A stretch of 64,000 bases of DNA. Origin: Rhizobiaceae bacterium (GTDB taxonomy: Bacteria > Pseudomonadota > Alphaproteobacteria > Rhizobiales > Rhizobiaceae). Location of the stretch: NCBI GenBank assembly GCA_019635775.1, contig JAHBYU010000002.1:124001-188000 (forward strand), written 5' to 3'. Made by a program: the position numbers and the translations under genes. Position 1 is the first letter of the stretch; each line of letters starts with the position of its first letter. Below are positions 17,410-25,939 of the stretch, piece after piece. The notes under the pieces are model-generated. The model did not search any database. It was not told where the DNA came from and worked only from the letters and a program-made list of their open reading frames with translations.

Positions 17410-18518
17410 CTCCTCGCGGCGGCCAACGCCCTCGGCAACTCTTCCGCGAAGATGTCGAGTTCGTGCGGCAAGCCGACGCTGACGCGGATGCAGCGGTCGA
17501 GCACGGGCACCATCGGCTTGCGAATGAAGACATCGCGCGAAAGCAGTCCCTTGAGAACCTTCAGCGCAAACGCTCCGTCAGCGCCGCAGTCGATCGTCAC
17601 GAAGTTGGTCGCGGACGCAATGGGCAACAGGCCGTTGTCCCGCGCGATTCCGGCGATCCGCTCCCGGCCTGACGCGACCTTTGCCTTGACCTCCGACAGC
17701 CATGCCTGATCTGCAAGCGCGGCTTCGCCAGCCACCAGCCCCATCCGGTTGTTGCCGTAGTGATTGCGGACCTTCTCGACATCGCGGATGAAGGTTTCCT
17801 CCCCGATCGCGTAGCCGCAACGTATGCCCGCAAGACCGTAGGCCTTCGAGAAGGTGCGCATCCAGACGACATTCGGGCGATTCACGTCGATAGGCACCAG
17901 CGCCGTCTCCGGCCCCAGTTCGCCATAGGCCTCGTCCAGAACCAGCATCGTGGTTTCCGGCAGCGCTTCGATGAAACGCTGTATTTCACTCGCCTCCCAC
18001 CAGGTCCCCATCGGATTGTCCGGATTTGAGAGATAGACCAGCGGCGCGTTCTCGCGCCTCACGGCGGCGAGCAGGCCATCGAGGTTTTCGCGGTCGTTTT
18101 CATAGGCAACGGTGACGAGCCTTCCGCCGAAGCCCGCGACATGGAAGTTGAAGGTCGGATAGGCCCCGAGCGACGTGACGACGGGCTGGCCCGGCGCGAT
18201 CAGCATGCGAACGACGAGGTTGAGCAGGCCGTCGATGCCCTCGCCGACGACGACATGGTGCTGCCCGACGCCGTGGTGCGCCGCCACCGCCGCCTTGAGG
18301 TCGAAATTGTCCGGGTCGCAATACATCCACATTTCGGGTGCGGCCGCGCGCATGGCGGCGATCACGGAAGGCGCCGGTCCAAAACTGCTCTCATTGGCGC
18401 CGATACGCGCCCTGAACGGCCGCCCGCCACGCTCGCGCTCCTGCGCCTCGGGCCCGACGAATGGAACCGTCGTCGGCAGGGCGGCGACGACTGGCGAAAG
18501 GGCAGGGCGCTGGCTCAT
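17406..18518 (-). CDS. Histidinol-phosphate aminotransferase-like PLP enzyme
   Basis: 370 residues of the class I/II aminotransferase fold. NESSFGPAPSVIAAM, YLSNPDNPMGTWW, LVLDEAYGELGPE and the lysine-bearing RTFSKAYGLAGIRCGYAIG are all intact; the lysine in FSKAYG forms the PLP aldimine. It belongs to the HisC-like branch (pyridoxal-dependent aminotransferase); with no his genes nearby it could act on histidinol phosphate, phenylalanine/tyrosine or another amino acid. The start at 18518 follows GGAG; upstream in-frame sequence lacks homology-like features. Monocistronic. Confidence 0.83.
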   Translation of the reverse strand: MSQRPALSPVVAALPTTVPFVGPEAQERERGGRPFRARIGANESSFGPAPSVIAAMRAAAPEMWMYCDPDNFDLKAAVAAHHGVGQHHVVVGEGIDGLLNLVVRMLIAPGQPVVTSLGAYPTFNFHVAGFGGRLVTVAYENDRENLDGLLAAVRRENAPLVYLSNPDNPMGTWWEASEIQRFIEALPETTMLVLDEAYGELGPETALVPIDVNRPNVVWMRTFSKAYGLAGIRCGYAIGEETFIRDVEKVRNHYGNNRMGLVAGEAALADQAWLSEVKAKVASGRERIAGIARDNGLLPIASATNFVTIDCGADGAFALKVLKGLLSRDVFIRKPMVPVLDRCIRVSVGLPHELDIFAEELPRALAAARS

Positions 18519-18704
18519 CGTAGGCTCCGGACGGAAGACGTGAACTGTTGAGGCCTTCTGCTGCCAAAATGTCCGGAAGGCAATGGGCAAGCCACGCCGT
18601 GCCGATTGATGCAGCACATCACGATCTCGGCGAAAAAAATTTGAACCTTTTGCACGGCGGGCGCGACTGATGCTGCGAAGGGTCATCATTGAAAGGAGAA
18701 AATC

Positions 18705-18968
18705 ATGAAACCTTCTACCTATACCGCCGCCCTGTTCGCTCTCGCCGTCATGGGCGCAAACGCACTTCCTTCCGCCGCCGTGGCGGGTACGCATCCCGAC
18801 GGACAGGGTGGCGCGGTCTGCAAGGGCATCGGATCCTGTCTCGTGCTCGAACTGGACTGTAAGGGCACTTACACCGACGCCACCGACAAGAACGGCACGG
18901 TCTACGGAAAGTGCTCGCAGGTATCCAAGGCTGTCGGAACCGCCAGGCCGAAGGCACTCAAGAACTAG
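18705..18968 (+). CDS. Small secreted cysteine-containing protein (87 aa)
   Basis: Starts after an ideal AAAGGAG. Signal peptide MKPSTYTAALFALAVMGANALPSAAVA, then a roughly 60-residue mature part with four cysteines (VCKGIGSC, LDCKG, GKCSQ) likely forming two disulfides in the periplasm. No family recognised. A strong terminator follows directly, so this is an isolated gene. Confidence 0.72.
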   Translation: MKPSTYTAALFALAVMGANALPSAAVAGTHPDGQGGAVCKGIGSCLVLELDCKGTYTDATDKNGTVYGKCSQVSKAVGTARPKALKN

Positions 18969-18985
18969 TGACCGGCCGGCATCTC

Positions 18986-19030
18986 GACCGGGGCTGCGGC
19001 TTGCGACCCGCAGCCCCGGTCGAATGTTTC
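18986..19030 (+). terminator. Terminator after the 87-aa secreted protein gene
   Basis: CGACCGGGGCTGCGG (18986-19000) pairs perfectly with CCGCAGCCCCGGTCG (19009-19023), followed by AATGTTT. A 15-bp GC-rich stem 17 bp after the stop codon. Confidence 0.75.
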
Positions 19031-19107
19031 AGTATCCCGGCGATGCTTCTGCTTTCTGCCCTGAAGGCGGGACGCAGAAGCGCGCGTTTGCACGAATGGA
19101 AACCGGA

Positions 19108-19392
19108 CTACTGCTGTCCCCCGCCACCGTGGTCGTCGGCGAATTCGATGCCGGCATTGACCTCAGCAATCGCCTGCTGGATGAGGTCCATCGCCTTGAT
19201 GCGGTGGCCGCCCTTGTTGGAGCTTGCCTCCCGGAGCGAGGCGAGCGAATCGTAGAGCGAAGAAAGCGCGCGCTCCATGTTCCCCTGATAGGCATCCGCG
19301 GTCGTCGTGGACATGGCGACTGCCGAAGCGGCTGCCGCGCCTGCGGCCGCGATGCGCATGAAGTCACGTCGTGAAGTGGTCGTGTCGGTCAT
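19108..19392 (-). CDS. Small Tat-exported protein (94 aa)
   Basis: The N-terminus MTDTTTSRRDFMRIAAAGAA is a twin-arginine signal (SRRDFM) followed by an alanine-rich hydrophobic segment, cleaved near TADAYQ. The mature part is a short helical region (ERALSSLYDSLASLREASSNKGGHRIKAMDLIQQAIAEV, shown here in pieces: it is Leu/Ala heptad-like) ending in a GGGG tail. Tat export suggests it folds or binds a cofactor before export, yet there is no obvious cofactor motif. Divergent-independent single gene; function unknown. Confidence 0.75.
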   Translation of the reverse strand: MTDTTTSRRDFMRIAAAGAAAASAVAMSTTTADAYQGNMERALSSLYDSLASLREASSNKGGHRIKAMDLIQQAIAEVNAGIEFADDHGGGGQQ

Positions 19393-19432
19393 TGTCTTTC
19401 CCTTGGATTTCGGCTGTGAGGATAGATGTAGG

Positions 19433-20911
19433 CTACACGCCGGCGGGAGAACCGTCGGCCTTCAGGCGGGAGAGATAATCGTATACGAGAGGCCAGTCGT
19501 CGCTTTTTGCTGTCAGCGCGACATAGCCATCGGGACGTACAAGCCAGATGCCATTTGCGTCAAGCGGCGCTCGCAGGCGATCTTCCAGAAGCTCGGGAAA
19601 TGCCGCCAGCACGGCCGTGTCTGCTTCTGCCGCGAAAAGCGCGAAGCGCGGATGATGTCCGCTGGCGGAATCGTCTTTCGGCGGCATGCGGTTGCCGGGC
19701 AGGGGGCCTTTCAAACCGTGCGCATGCCGTCCTGTCAGCTTGCTGTCCGGATAGCCGATGGATAGCTCGGACAGCATTTCGCTTGCAGCGTGCTGCACGG
19801 GACTGAGGCCGAGCATGTGGCTGGCCACGAAGTTGCGTACGGCCTGCGCGACCGGATTTTTAAGCATGGCCAGCCGGGTCGCCTTGCCTGACGCAGCGAT
19901 GACCTCGGCCGCGATCCTGCTACGCTCGGCGCTGTAGCTGTTGAGCAGTTGTTCCCGGCACGCGCCCTGGCACACGAGGGCGAGCTTCCATGCAAGGTTG
20001 AACGCGTCCTGCATGCCCGTGTTCATTCCCTGTCCGCCTGCCGGGCTGTGGATATGGGCGGCGTCCCCGGCCAGGAATGCGCGGCCGGCGCGATAGTCCT
20101 CGACCTTGCGCTCGTTTATCCGAAAGCGCGCCATCCAGACGGGGTCTTCGGCGGTCATCCCGCCCGGCCCGCGGCGATCGAGGATCTTCTGCACCTCGTC
20201 CAGCGTGGGCGAGGAGTTCGGGTCGGCGGGCGGTTCGGTGCTGGCGATGAGCCTTATTCGATCTCCGGGCAGGGGGAAGAAGGCGACGATTCCCTCCTGG
20301 TGCCACCAGATCATCAGTTCGTCGGCAGGCATTGGAGACGATGACAGGCGAATGTCGGCCAGCAGGAAATGGTCGTCGACCGTCTCGCCGCGAAACTCCC
20401 TGCCGATTGTATGGCGAACCACGCTGTGCGCGCCGTCGCAGCCGGCGATCCAGTCGATCAGCACCGTCTGGGCGGTTCCGTCCGCATGCCGGACCTCAGC
20501 CTCGACCGCATTGCCCTCGTCGCGGAATCCGGTCAGTTCGACGCTTCGTTCCACTGTCACGCCAAGCTCGGCAAGCCGCGTCTCCAGGATGCGTTCGGTT
20601 TCGGATTGCGGGATCATCAGCGCGAACTGGTAGCGGGTGTCGAGGCCGTCCAGACGGATATGGGCAATCCTCTCTCGGCCATTGCCGATATTGGCCGCCT
20701 TGACCTTTACGCCGGCGGCCACAAGCCTGTCGGCGACTTCAGCGCCCTCGAACAGTTCCAGCGTTCGCGGCCAGACTGCCACTGCCTTGGACTTGTCGGT
20801 GCGCGCCGGCGCCTTGTCGATGATGCGCAGCGGCACGCCATAGCGCGCCATCTCGACGGCGAGCGTCAGTCCTACCGGGCCCGCGCCGACGATGAGAAGC
20901 CTTGGCTTCAT
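19433..20911 (-). CDS. FAD-dependent aromatic-type monooxygenase (PheA/TetX family)
   Basis: 492 residues. The FAD-binding motif GAGPVGLTLAVEMARYG is at residues 8-24, the DG motif CDGAHSVVR is in the middle, and GDAAHIHSPAGGQGMNTGMQDAFNLAWKL closes the flavin site, as in class A flavoprotein hydroxylases. These use NADPH to insert one oxygen into an aromatic ring; the substrate cannot be read off. The start at 20911 (MKPRLLIVGAG) is fixed by the FAD motif position. Monocistronic; no catabolic neighbours. Confidence 0.87.
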   Translation of the reverse strand: MKPRLLIVGAGPVGLTLAVEMARYGVPLRIIDKAPARTDKSKAVAVWPRTLELFEGAEVADRLVAAGVKVKAANIGNGRERIAHIRLDGLDTRYQFALMIPQSETERILETRLAELGVTVERSVELTGFRDEGNAVEAEVRHADGTAQTVLIDWIAGCDGAHSVVRHTIGREFRGETVDDHFLLADIRLSSSPMPADELMIWWHQEGIVAFFPLPGDRIRLIASTEPPADPNSSPTLDEVQKILDRRGPGGMTAEDPVWMARFRINERKVEDYRAGRAFLAGDAAHIHSPAGGQGMNTGMQDAFNLAWKLALVCQGACREQLLNSYSAERSRIAAEVIAASGKATRLAMLKNPVAQAVRNFVASHMLGLSPVQHAASEMLSELSIGYPDSKLTGRHAHGLKGPLPGNRMPPKDDSASGHHPRFALFAAEADTAVLAAFPELLEDRLRAPLDANGIWLVRPDGYVALTAKSDDWPLVYDYLSRLKADGSPAGV

Positions 20912-21156
20912 GGCCGATTGTCTCCGAATAAGTCGATGTTTTGCTGGTGGACCGGACTCACGTTTCCGAACGCCAGCGCCAGCATGCACCGCCGGACAAG
21001 GGCTGGAAAGCCATGAAGAACAGCCTCAAGAAACATTCAACGGAAGAGCAGTGCGCCACCGCTTTGACGCAGTGGCGTGACGCAATGGAATAAGCGGCCG
21101 GTTCGCGTTCCAGTTCGCGGGACCTGAACAAAGGGGCCGCTTGCCTTCCTCGACGC

Positions 21157-21576
21157 CTAGGGGACCTTGCAGCCGCATTGCCTGGATGCGGTTACGTCGG
21201 CCCAGACGTCGCAGGTCCATTCGGTCTCCGGTGGATTGCATGCGCCCTGTCCGGTTGGACGGCACACAGGGCCGTGGGTACGTTTGGCGTTGTAGACCAG
21301 GTCGCCGGGTAGGCATTCCTGCGTATCACCGCAGCTTTCCCCACCCTCGCATTCAATCACCACCGCTCGTTCGGCGTCTGCCTTTATCCTTGCGTCGAGT
21401 TGAGGCTTGGTGATCTTTCTGGCAGCTTTCGCCTTGGACGTCGCGCAAACGACGAAAGTATACTTTCGGTTCGTCCAGGTTATGGAGCTGGTTATCTGAT
21501 TGCATTGCGGGCCGCGATCCGCTGCCGTCTCGCCAGCTTTGACTGTCATATCACGGATTTTCTCTTTGACGGACAT
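21157..21576 (-). CDS. Cysteine-rich protein of unknown function (139 aa)
   Basis: Starts MSVKEKIRDMTVKAGETAADRG with AAAGGATC upstream. There is no signal peptide, yet ten cysteines are present, most in the second half (ECEGGESC, GDTQEC, VCRP, GACNPP, TCDVW, CGC). This pattern looks like a disulfide- or metal-rich domain. No family recognised. It lies downstream of the PAS-GGDEF-EAL gene on the same strand with a 124-bp gap. Confidence 0.6.
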   Translation of the reverse strand: MSVKEKIRDMTVKAGETAADRGPQCNQITSSITWTNRKYTFVVCATSKAKAARKITKPQLDARIKADAERAVVIECEGGESCGDTQECLPGDLVYNAKRTHGPVCRPTGQGACNPPETEWTCDVWADVTASRQCGCKVP

Positions 21577-21700
21577 TGCATGATCCTTTGCGTTGCATGG
21601 TTATGTCCACTGAGATTGCCTGCTCGAACTGTGCAGGCACTCCATATGCGTCAGTTTTCCCTTCTGCTGTTTCCTTTCCCGGTGCATGCGAACTGTCGCG

Positions 21701-23902
21701 CTACCTCCTGCGTCCAATGACCTGGCTTCGAAATCCCGAGTGCCCCCGATCGGTCTTGTTCGGCCCATATACCGCGCTGTTGAGCTCCTCCGGTACGTGC
21801 AACGCGAACCCTTGTGCAAAATGGGTGCCGAGCGGCTGGAGCTTGGCCAAAAGTTCCCGGGTCTCAACGGATTCGGCGATGGTTTGAATACCCATGCAGT
21901 TCGCGAGCCTGATCACCGACTCAACGATGATGCTGCTGGCCGGGTCGTCCAGAATTGCCCTTACGAAGTCGCCGTCGATCTTGACGAATTGAACGGGCAG
22001 TTGCCGCAGGTAGGCGAAAGAGGCCATTCCGCTGCCGAAATCATCGAGTGCAAAACGGAAGCCGTGCTCAGATAGCACCCGCATCGCTTCCGCACTCCGT
22101 CGGACATCGGAAATCGCTGCGGTTTCGGTGACTTCGAAGCATATTTGCGAAGCGTTCACACTCGGCAGCTCAGTCAGCAATTTTTCCACGAAGGTGCGGA
22201 AGCCGACCGAGCCGAGCGTGATCCCTGACAGATTGATGAAATACCCCACATTGCTGCGGACATCATCTGGAAGGGCGGCAAAGTGCGCGAAGGCTTTTGC
22301 AACGATGTGGCGATCGAGGGCCTCGATCATGCCGAAGCGTTCCGCTGCCGGGATGAAGCCGGATGGGGCAACGATGTTTCCCTCCGGGTCGCTAAGGCAA
22401 CTCAGCACCTCGAAATACCGAACGGGAGACCCGGCCGCAGCCGTCATGTCGACGATGCGCTGTCCGTGCAGGATGATCCTGTCTTCCCGGATCGCGTCCT
22501 TCAGACGGGTCGCGTTGTCCATCTCCTCAAGCTGCCGCCAGATGTCCTCGTCCGATGCCAGCCCAAGCTTGACCCTGTCGCGGCCGGCCTCCTTGGCTAG
22601 GAAGCAGGCGGCATCAGCCAGTCCCAGGGCATCCTCGAAGGAAGCGCCCGGTGCGTTTGAGAACGCTGCCACCCCGACGCTGAGCGTCACGCCGTATCGC
22701 CTGCCTTTCCAAACGAAGCTGATCGACCTGACGGCTCGACGCATGCGGTGAGCAAGCTCGACAGCGGTCTCGATCGTGCTGTCAGGCGACAAAAGCGCGA
22801 ATTCGTCGCCGCCGAGCCGCGCCAGAATGGCGTTTTCACCCGCCAGTCCGGAAAGTGTGGTCGTGACCTCCTTGAGGACACTGTCGCCGGCGGCATGGCC
22901 GCAGCGATCGTTCACGATCTTGAAGTGGTCGAGGTCCATGTAGAGAAGGGCATGCGGTCCTGCCCCTTCGATCTCTCCTGTGCGCCTTTCGAATTCGCGA
23001 CGGTTGAGAAGGCCGGTCAGAGCATCGTGCGCTGCCTGAAACGCGACTTCCTGTGCCAGGGTATGGGCTTCGGTAACGTCGTTGCCTTGAACGAAAATGC
23101 CCGTGACTTCATGAACCTCGTTGAATATCGGCTGGTAGATGAGGTCTATGTACTTCTGCTCGAGCGGGGCTCCCTCGACCAGCTGGAGCTTTATGGGCAG
23201 TGCCCGACCGATGAACGGTTCCCCTGTCTGGTAGACCCGGTCCAGCTTTTCCAGAAAACCTTGGAAAATGACCTCGGGGAGGACCTCCGCCAGCGGGTGG
23301 CCGATGATCTCGCGATGCCCCACCAACTGGTAGTAGGCGTCATTGGCAAGTTCATAGACATGTCGGGGGCCCTCCAGTACGCAGATGAACCCAGGCGCCT
23401 GTTGGAAAAGCTGATGGAGGCGGTCGCCTTCCGAACGCAGGACGGTCTGAGCGGCCCGGACTGCCAGGGCCTTCTGACCATCCTCGTCGGGAGCGGATGG
23501 AGTAGAGCGGGTGCGATCAAATTGTGTCGTGTCGAGCGGGCAGTGCAGGATACCGTTCAGTTCGCCGGATGCGGAGAACAGCGGTATGTTGGATGTGGTC
23601 CATTTGCGGGCGAGCGTCTGTCCGCCCGGTATGGTGAAATCATATGCGGCGTTCGTGATGTGATGCGGCTTGCCTGTTCGCGCCACCTGGCGGAATGACC
23701 GCATCAGGGCTTCCTTCTGGGCGTGGTCTCCGCCTGGGAAGATTTCGAAGAGGGCGCGGCCTACCAGGTCACGGCGCGAGCGACGGGACACCGCCTCATA
23801 AGAAACGTTGCATGCCTGGTACTTCAACTCGACGTCGAGTATCGCAGCCGGAGCCGGCCAGGCATCGAAGATCGCCCTATAGTCCAAGCCGCTTTGAGCC
23901 AT
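21701..23902 (-). CDS. PAS-PAS-GGDEF-EAL cyclic-di-GMP signalling protein
   Basis: 733 residues, soluble. Two PAS domains (about 8-120 and 160-280) precede a diguanylate-cyclase domain with an intact GGDEF at 364-368 and no visible RxxD inhibitory site. The EAL domain (about 465-715) reads EVL at 498-500 instead of EAL, but keeps the first glutamate, NLSG, FEVTE, DDFGSG (620-625) and the catalytic lysine in KIDG (641). It should make and/or degrade cyclic di-GMP in response to a PAS-sensed signal; which activity dominates is not predictable. Single gene. Confidence 0.9.
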   Translation of the reverse strand: MAQSGLDYRAIFDAWPAPAAILDVELKYQACNVSYEAVSRRSRRDLVGRALFEIFPGGDHAQKEALMRSFRQVARTGKPHHITNAAYDFTIPGGQTLARKWTTSNIPLFSASGELNGILHCPLDTTQFDRTRSTPSAPDEDGQKALAVRAAQTVLRSEGDRLHQLFQQAPGFICVLEGPRHVYELANDAYYQLVGHREIIGHPLAEVLPEVIFQGFLEKLDRVYQTGEPFIGRALPIKLQLVEGAPLEQKYIDLIYQPIFNEVHEVTGIFVQGNDVTEAHTLAQEVAFQAAHDALTGLLNRREFERRTGEIEGAGPHALLYMDLDHFKIVNDRCGHAAGDSVLKEVTTTLSGLAGENAILARLGGDEFALLSPDSTIETAVELAHRMRRAVRSISFVWKGRRYGVTLSVGVAAFSNAPGASFEDALGLADAACFLAKEAGRDRVKLGLASDEDIWRQLEEMDNATRLKDAIREDRIILHGQRIVDMTAAAGSPVRYFEVLSCLSDPEGNIVAPSGFIPAAERFGMIEALDRHIVAKAFAHFAALPDDVRSNVGYFINLSGITLGSVGFRTFVEKLLTELPSVNASQICFEVTETAAISDVRRSAEAMRVLSEHGFRFALDDFGSGMASFAYLRQLPVQFVKIDGDFVRAILDDPASSIIVESVIRLANCMGIQTIAESVETRELLAKLQPLGTHFAQGFALHVPEELNSAVYGPNKTDRGHSGFRSQVIGRRR

Positions 23903-24046
23903 CGTCTTCTCTCTGCAAGCAGCTTTAGACTATGGGCGTAAACGTCTCCAAAATAAACTGTCCAGAATTTGAGCGATATTGTGCAGTGCGGCACGGGGAG
24001 GGGATACAGTCTTTCCCACAACTATCCCGACCAAGACTAATCGGGC

Positions 24047-24958
24047 TCAATCGACGGGATTCGAACCCTGGGAGACCTGGCGGTCGATCGCGAGCAAGGC
24101 CTTGCGCAAATTGCCCGCGTTGCGCCCAAGGATCGCTTCGGCTTCAGCGCGTTCGCAACCATGGCCCATCAACACGGCGTGCTTGATGTCGCCGCCGGCT
24201 TGAAGAAGAAGGCGCTCGGCGCTGTCGTCCGAGCATCTGATGATCGCCGCTACGATGCGCGTGGCGCGTTGGCGAAATTTGGGGCGGCTGGGCATGAGGT
24301 TGACCATCAGCCCGTCGTGCACGCGCCCGAGCCTGGTCATGACGAGAACGGACAAAAGGTTGAGCGCAGCCTTCTGGCTGGTGCCCGCATTCATCCGGGT
24401 CGATCCGGCAGGGATCTCGATGCCACTGTCGATAAAGACAGAATGATGTGTTGCTTTGCCAAGCAGGCTGTTCTTGCGATTGAACAGGGCCACAACCAGC
24501 GCGTCGCTGGCGAAGGCATGGGCGGCTGCGGCACAGGTAAAGGGGGTGTCGCCGCTGGCGGCCACGGCAACGACCACGTCAAGCGGTGAAAGCTGCAACG
24601 CTTCCATTGCACGAGCGCCATGGTCCGCGTTGTCTTCGGTTGCTTCCGGCGAAAAAGGGTTGAATTCGGGCGTCAGGCTGCGCACCCTGTCGGGCGGCCA
24701 GCCGAATGTAGCGGGAAGCTCTGCCGCTTCGAGGGCAGCGATCTGGCCGGACGTGCCCGCGCCGGCGAAGATCAGCCGCCCTCCGACTTCCAGCCTGTTG
24801 GCCATATCTCTTGCTGCCGCCGCAAGTGATGGCAGTATTGCATGCACAGCAGCAAGTGCGCCTGCCTGGCCCTGCCAGAGAGCCTCAAGTATATCCATGT
24901 CGCTCCAGGTGTCGAAACCCCTGAGACGCGGTGATATGGTTTCCGGATCCAAATTCAC
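24047..24958 (-). CDS. murQ: N-acetylmuramic acid 6-phosphate etherase (MurQ-like SIS protein)
   Basis: 303 residues from a GTG start at 24956-24958, preceded by AGGA; the frame is open further upstream but only with implausible sequence. The SIS domain has IFAGAGTSGQIAALEAAELPATFGW and the MurQ loop SPEATEDNADHGARAM; VVAVAASGDTPFTCAAA is the second phosphosugar contact. The C-terminal UBA-like helix bundle (AGGDIKHAVLMG...ILGRNAGNLRKAL) is typical of MurQ. It removes the lactyl group from MurNAc-6-phosphate to give GlcNAc-6-phosphate in peptidoglycan recycling. Divergent from the sugar-kinase gene. Confidence 0.88.
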   Translation of the reverse strand: MNLDPETISPRLRGFDTWSDMDILEALWQGQAGALAAVHAILPSLAAAARDMANRLEVGGRLIFAGAGTSGQIAALEAAELPATFGWPPDRVRSLTPEFNPFSPEATEDNADHGARAMEALQLSPLDVVVAVAASGDTPFTCAAAAHAFASDALVVALFNRKNSLLGKATHHSVFIDSGIEIPAGSTRMNAGTSQKAALNLLSVLVMTRLGRVHDGLMVNLMPSRPKFRQRATRIVAAIIRCSDDSAERLLLQAGGDIKHAVLMGHGCERAEAEAILGRNAGNLRKALLAIDRQVSQGSNPVD

Positions 24959-24977
24959 GTATCCTGACAAACAGGGT

Positions 24978-24996
24978 GCAGCAATAAAACTGCTGC
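24978..24996. promoter_or_regulatory. Inverted repeat in the murQ/kinase divergent promoter
   Basis: GCAGCA (24978-24983) and TGCTGC (24991-24996) form a perfect inverted repeat with a 7-base AT-rich spacer, in the 79-bp gap between two GTG starts. It is well placed for a repressor controlling both genes. No regulator gene is adjacent. Confidence 0.4.
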
Positions 24997-25037
24997 GTAA
25001 TGCAGGCAAGCAGCATGCGGGAGAATAGAAAGCATCC

Positions 25038-25910
25038 GTGAACGGCACAGCATTGTTTCTTGGCATTGACGGTGGCGCGTCGCGTTGTCGCGCGCGCCTG
25101 CGCGACATGTCGGGAAAGCTTTTGGGAGAAGGCCATTCGGGACCCGCCAACATAGCGGTCGATGTAGAACAGGCGCGGGAATCCGTCATGGAGGCCGCAG
25201 CCGGGGCGTTGCTCACTGCAGGCCTTGCGCCGAACGATACAATTTTGTGTCATGCAGGTGTCGGCTTGGCAGGCGCCGCGACGAAGGATCGGCAGCAACA
25301 ACTGCTTGAGGGATGGAAGCCATTCGCCACCATCCGGTTGGCATCGGATGCATATATTGCCTGGCTTGGCGCGCACGGCGGCGAGGATGGCGCGGTGGTC
25401 GTTCTCGGCACAGGCTCGGTCTGCTATGGGCGGATCGGAGCCCGCGAGCATTTCCTGGGTGGTTGGGGCTCGGAGCTTTCCGACGAGGGCGGTGCGGCTT
25501 CCATTGGCCGCGAATGCCTGCGGCGCAGCATCTGGGCGTGGGACGGCCGGATCGGGATGACTCCTCTGTCCGAAAATGTGCTGGCCATGTTCGGGGGAAC
25601 GCCTGTGTCGCTCATAGCGGCAGTCCGCAAGGCGACCCTGGCGGATCATGCGGCCTATGCGCCGCTGGTCTTCCAGTTCGCGGAGCAAGGCGATGACGTG
25701 GCCGTTGCGATCCTGCGCGATGCGGTGGTGCATGTGTCGCGTATGATCGGATGCCTCGTTTCGAATGGTTTCGGGCGCATAGCGCTGGTTGGCGGGATAG
25801 CATCGCCAATGATTTCATGGCTGCCGGATGATGTGCGCGCCCATCTGTGTGCCCCACGCAACGATGCGAACGAAGGGGCGATCATGATGGCAAGGCAGGC
25901 GATCGGGTGA
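25038..25910 (+). CDS. BadF/BcrA-type ATPase, probable N-acetylglucosamine (or N-acetylmuramic acid) kinase
   Basis: 290 residues from a GTG start. LFLGIDGGASRCRARLRD is the phosphate-1 motif of the ASKHA sugar kinases, VVLGTGSVCYGRIG the phosphate-2 motif, and GGWGSELSDEGGAASIGRECLR the sugar-binding segment of N-acetylglucosamine kinases (GGWGxxLGDEGSG). FGRIALVGGIAS is the adenosine motif. With murQ next door it likely phosphorylates GlcNAc or MurNAc at C6 in cell-wall sugar salvage; some BadF-type kinases take both. Confidence 0.85.
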   Translation: MNGTALFLGIDGGASRCRARLRDMSGKLLGEGHSGPANIAVDVEQARESVMEAAAGALLTAGLAPNDTILCHAGVGLAGAATKDRQQQLLEGWKPFATIRLASDAYIAWLGAHGGEDGAVVVLGTGSVCYGRIGAREHFLGGWGSELSDEGGAASIGRECLRRSIWAWDGRIGMTPLSENVLAMFGGTPVSLIAAVRKATLADHAAYAPLVFQFAEQGDDVAVAILRDAVVHVSRMIGCLVSNGFGRIALVGGIASPMISWLPDDVRAHLCAPRNDANEGAIMMARQAIG

Positions 25911-25939
25911 GAGGCTTCGCCGTTGCCGAGTGGCAGAGA

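Noticed and set aside
24047-24085. tRNA-like T arm (GGGATTCGAACCCTGGGAG) at the end of murQ
   Set aside because: No acceptor, D or anticodon stem can be built around it; it encodes the murQ C-terminal residues.
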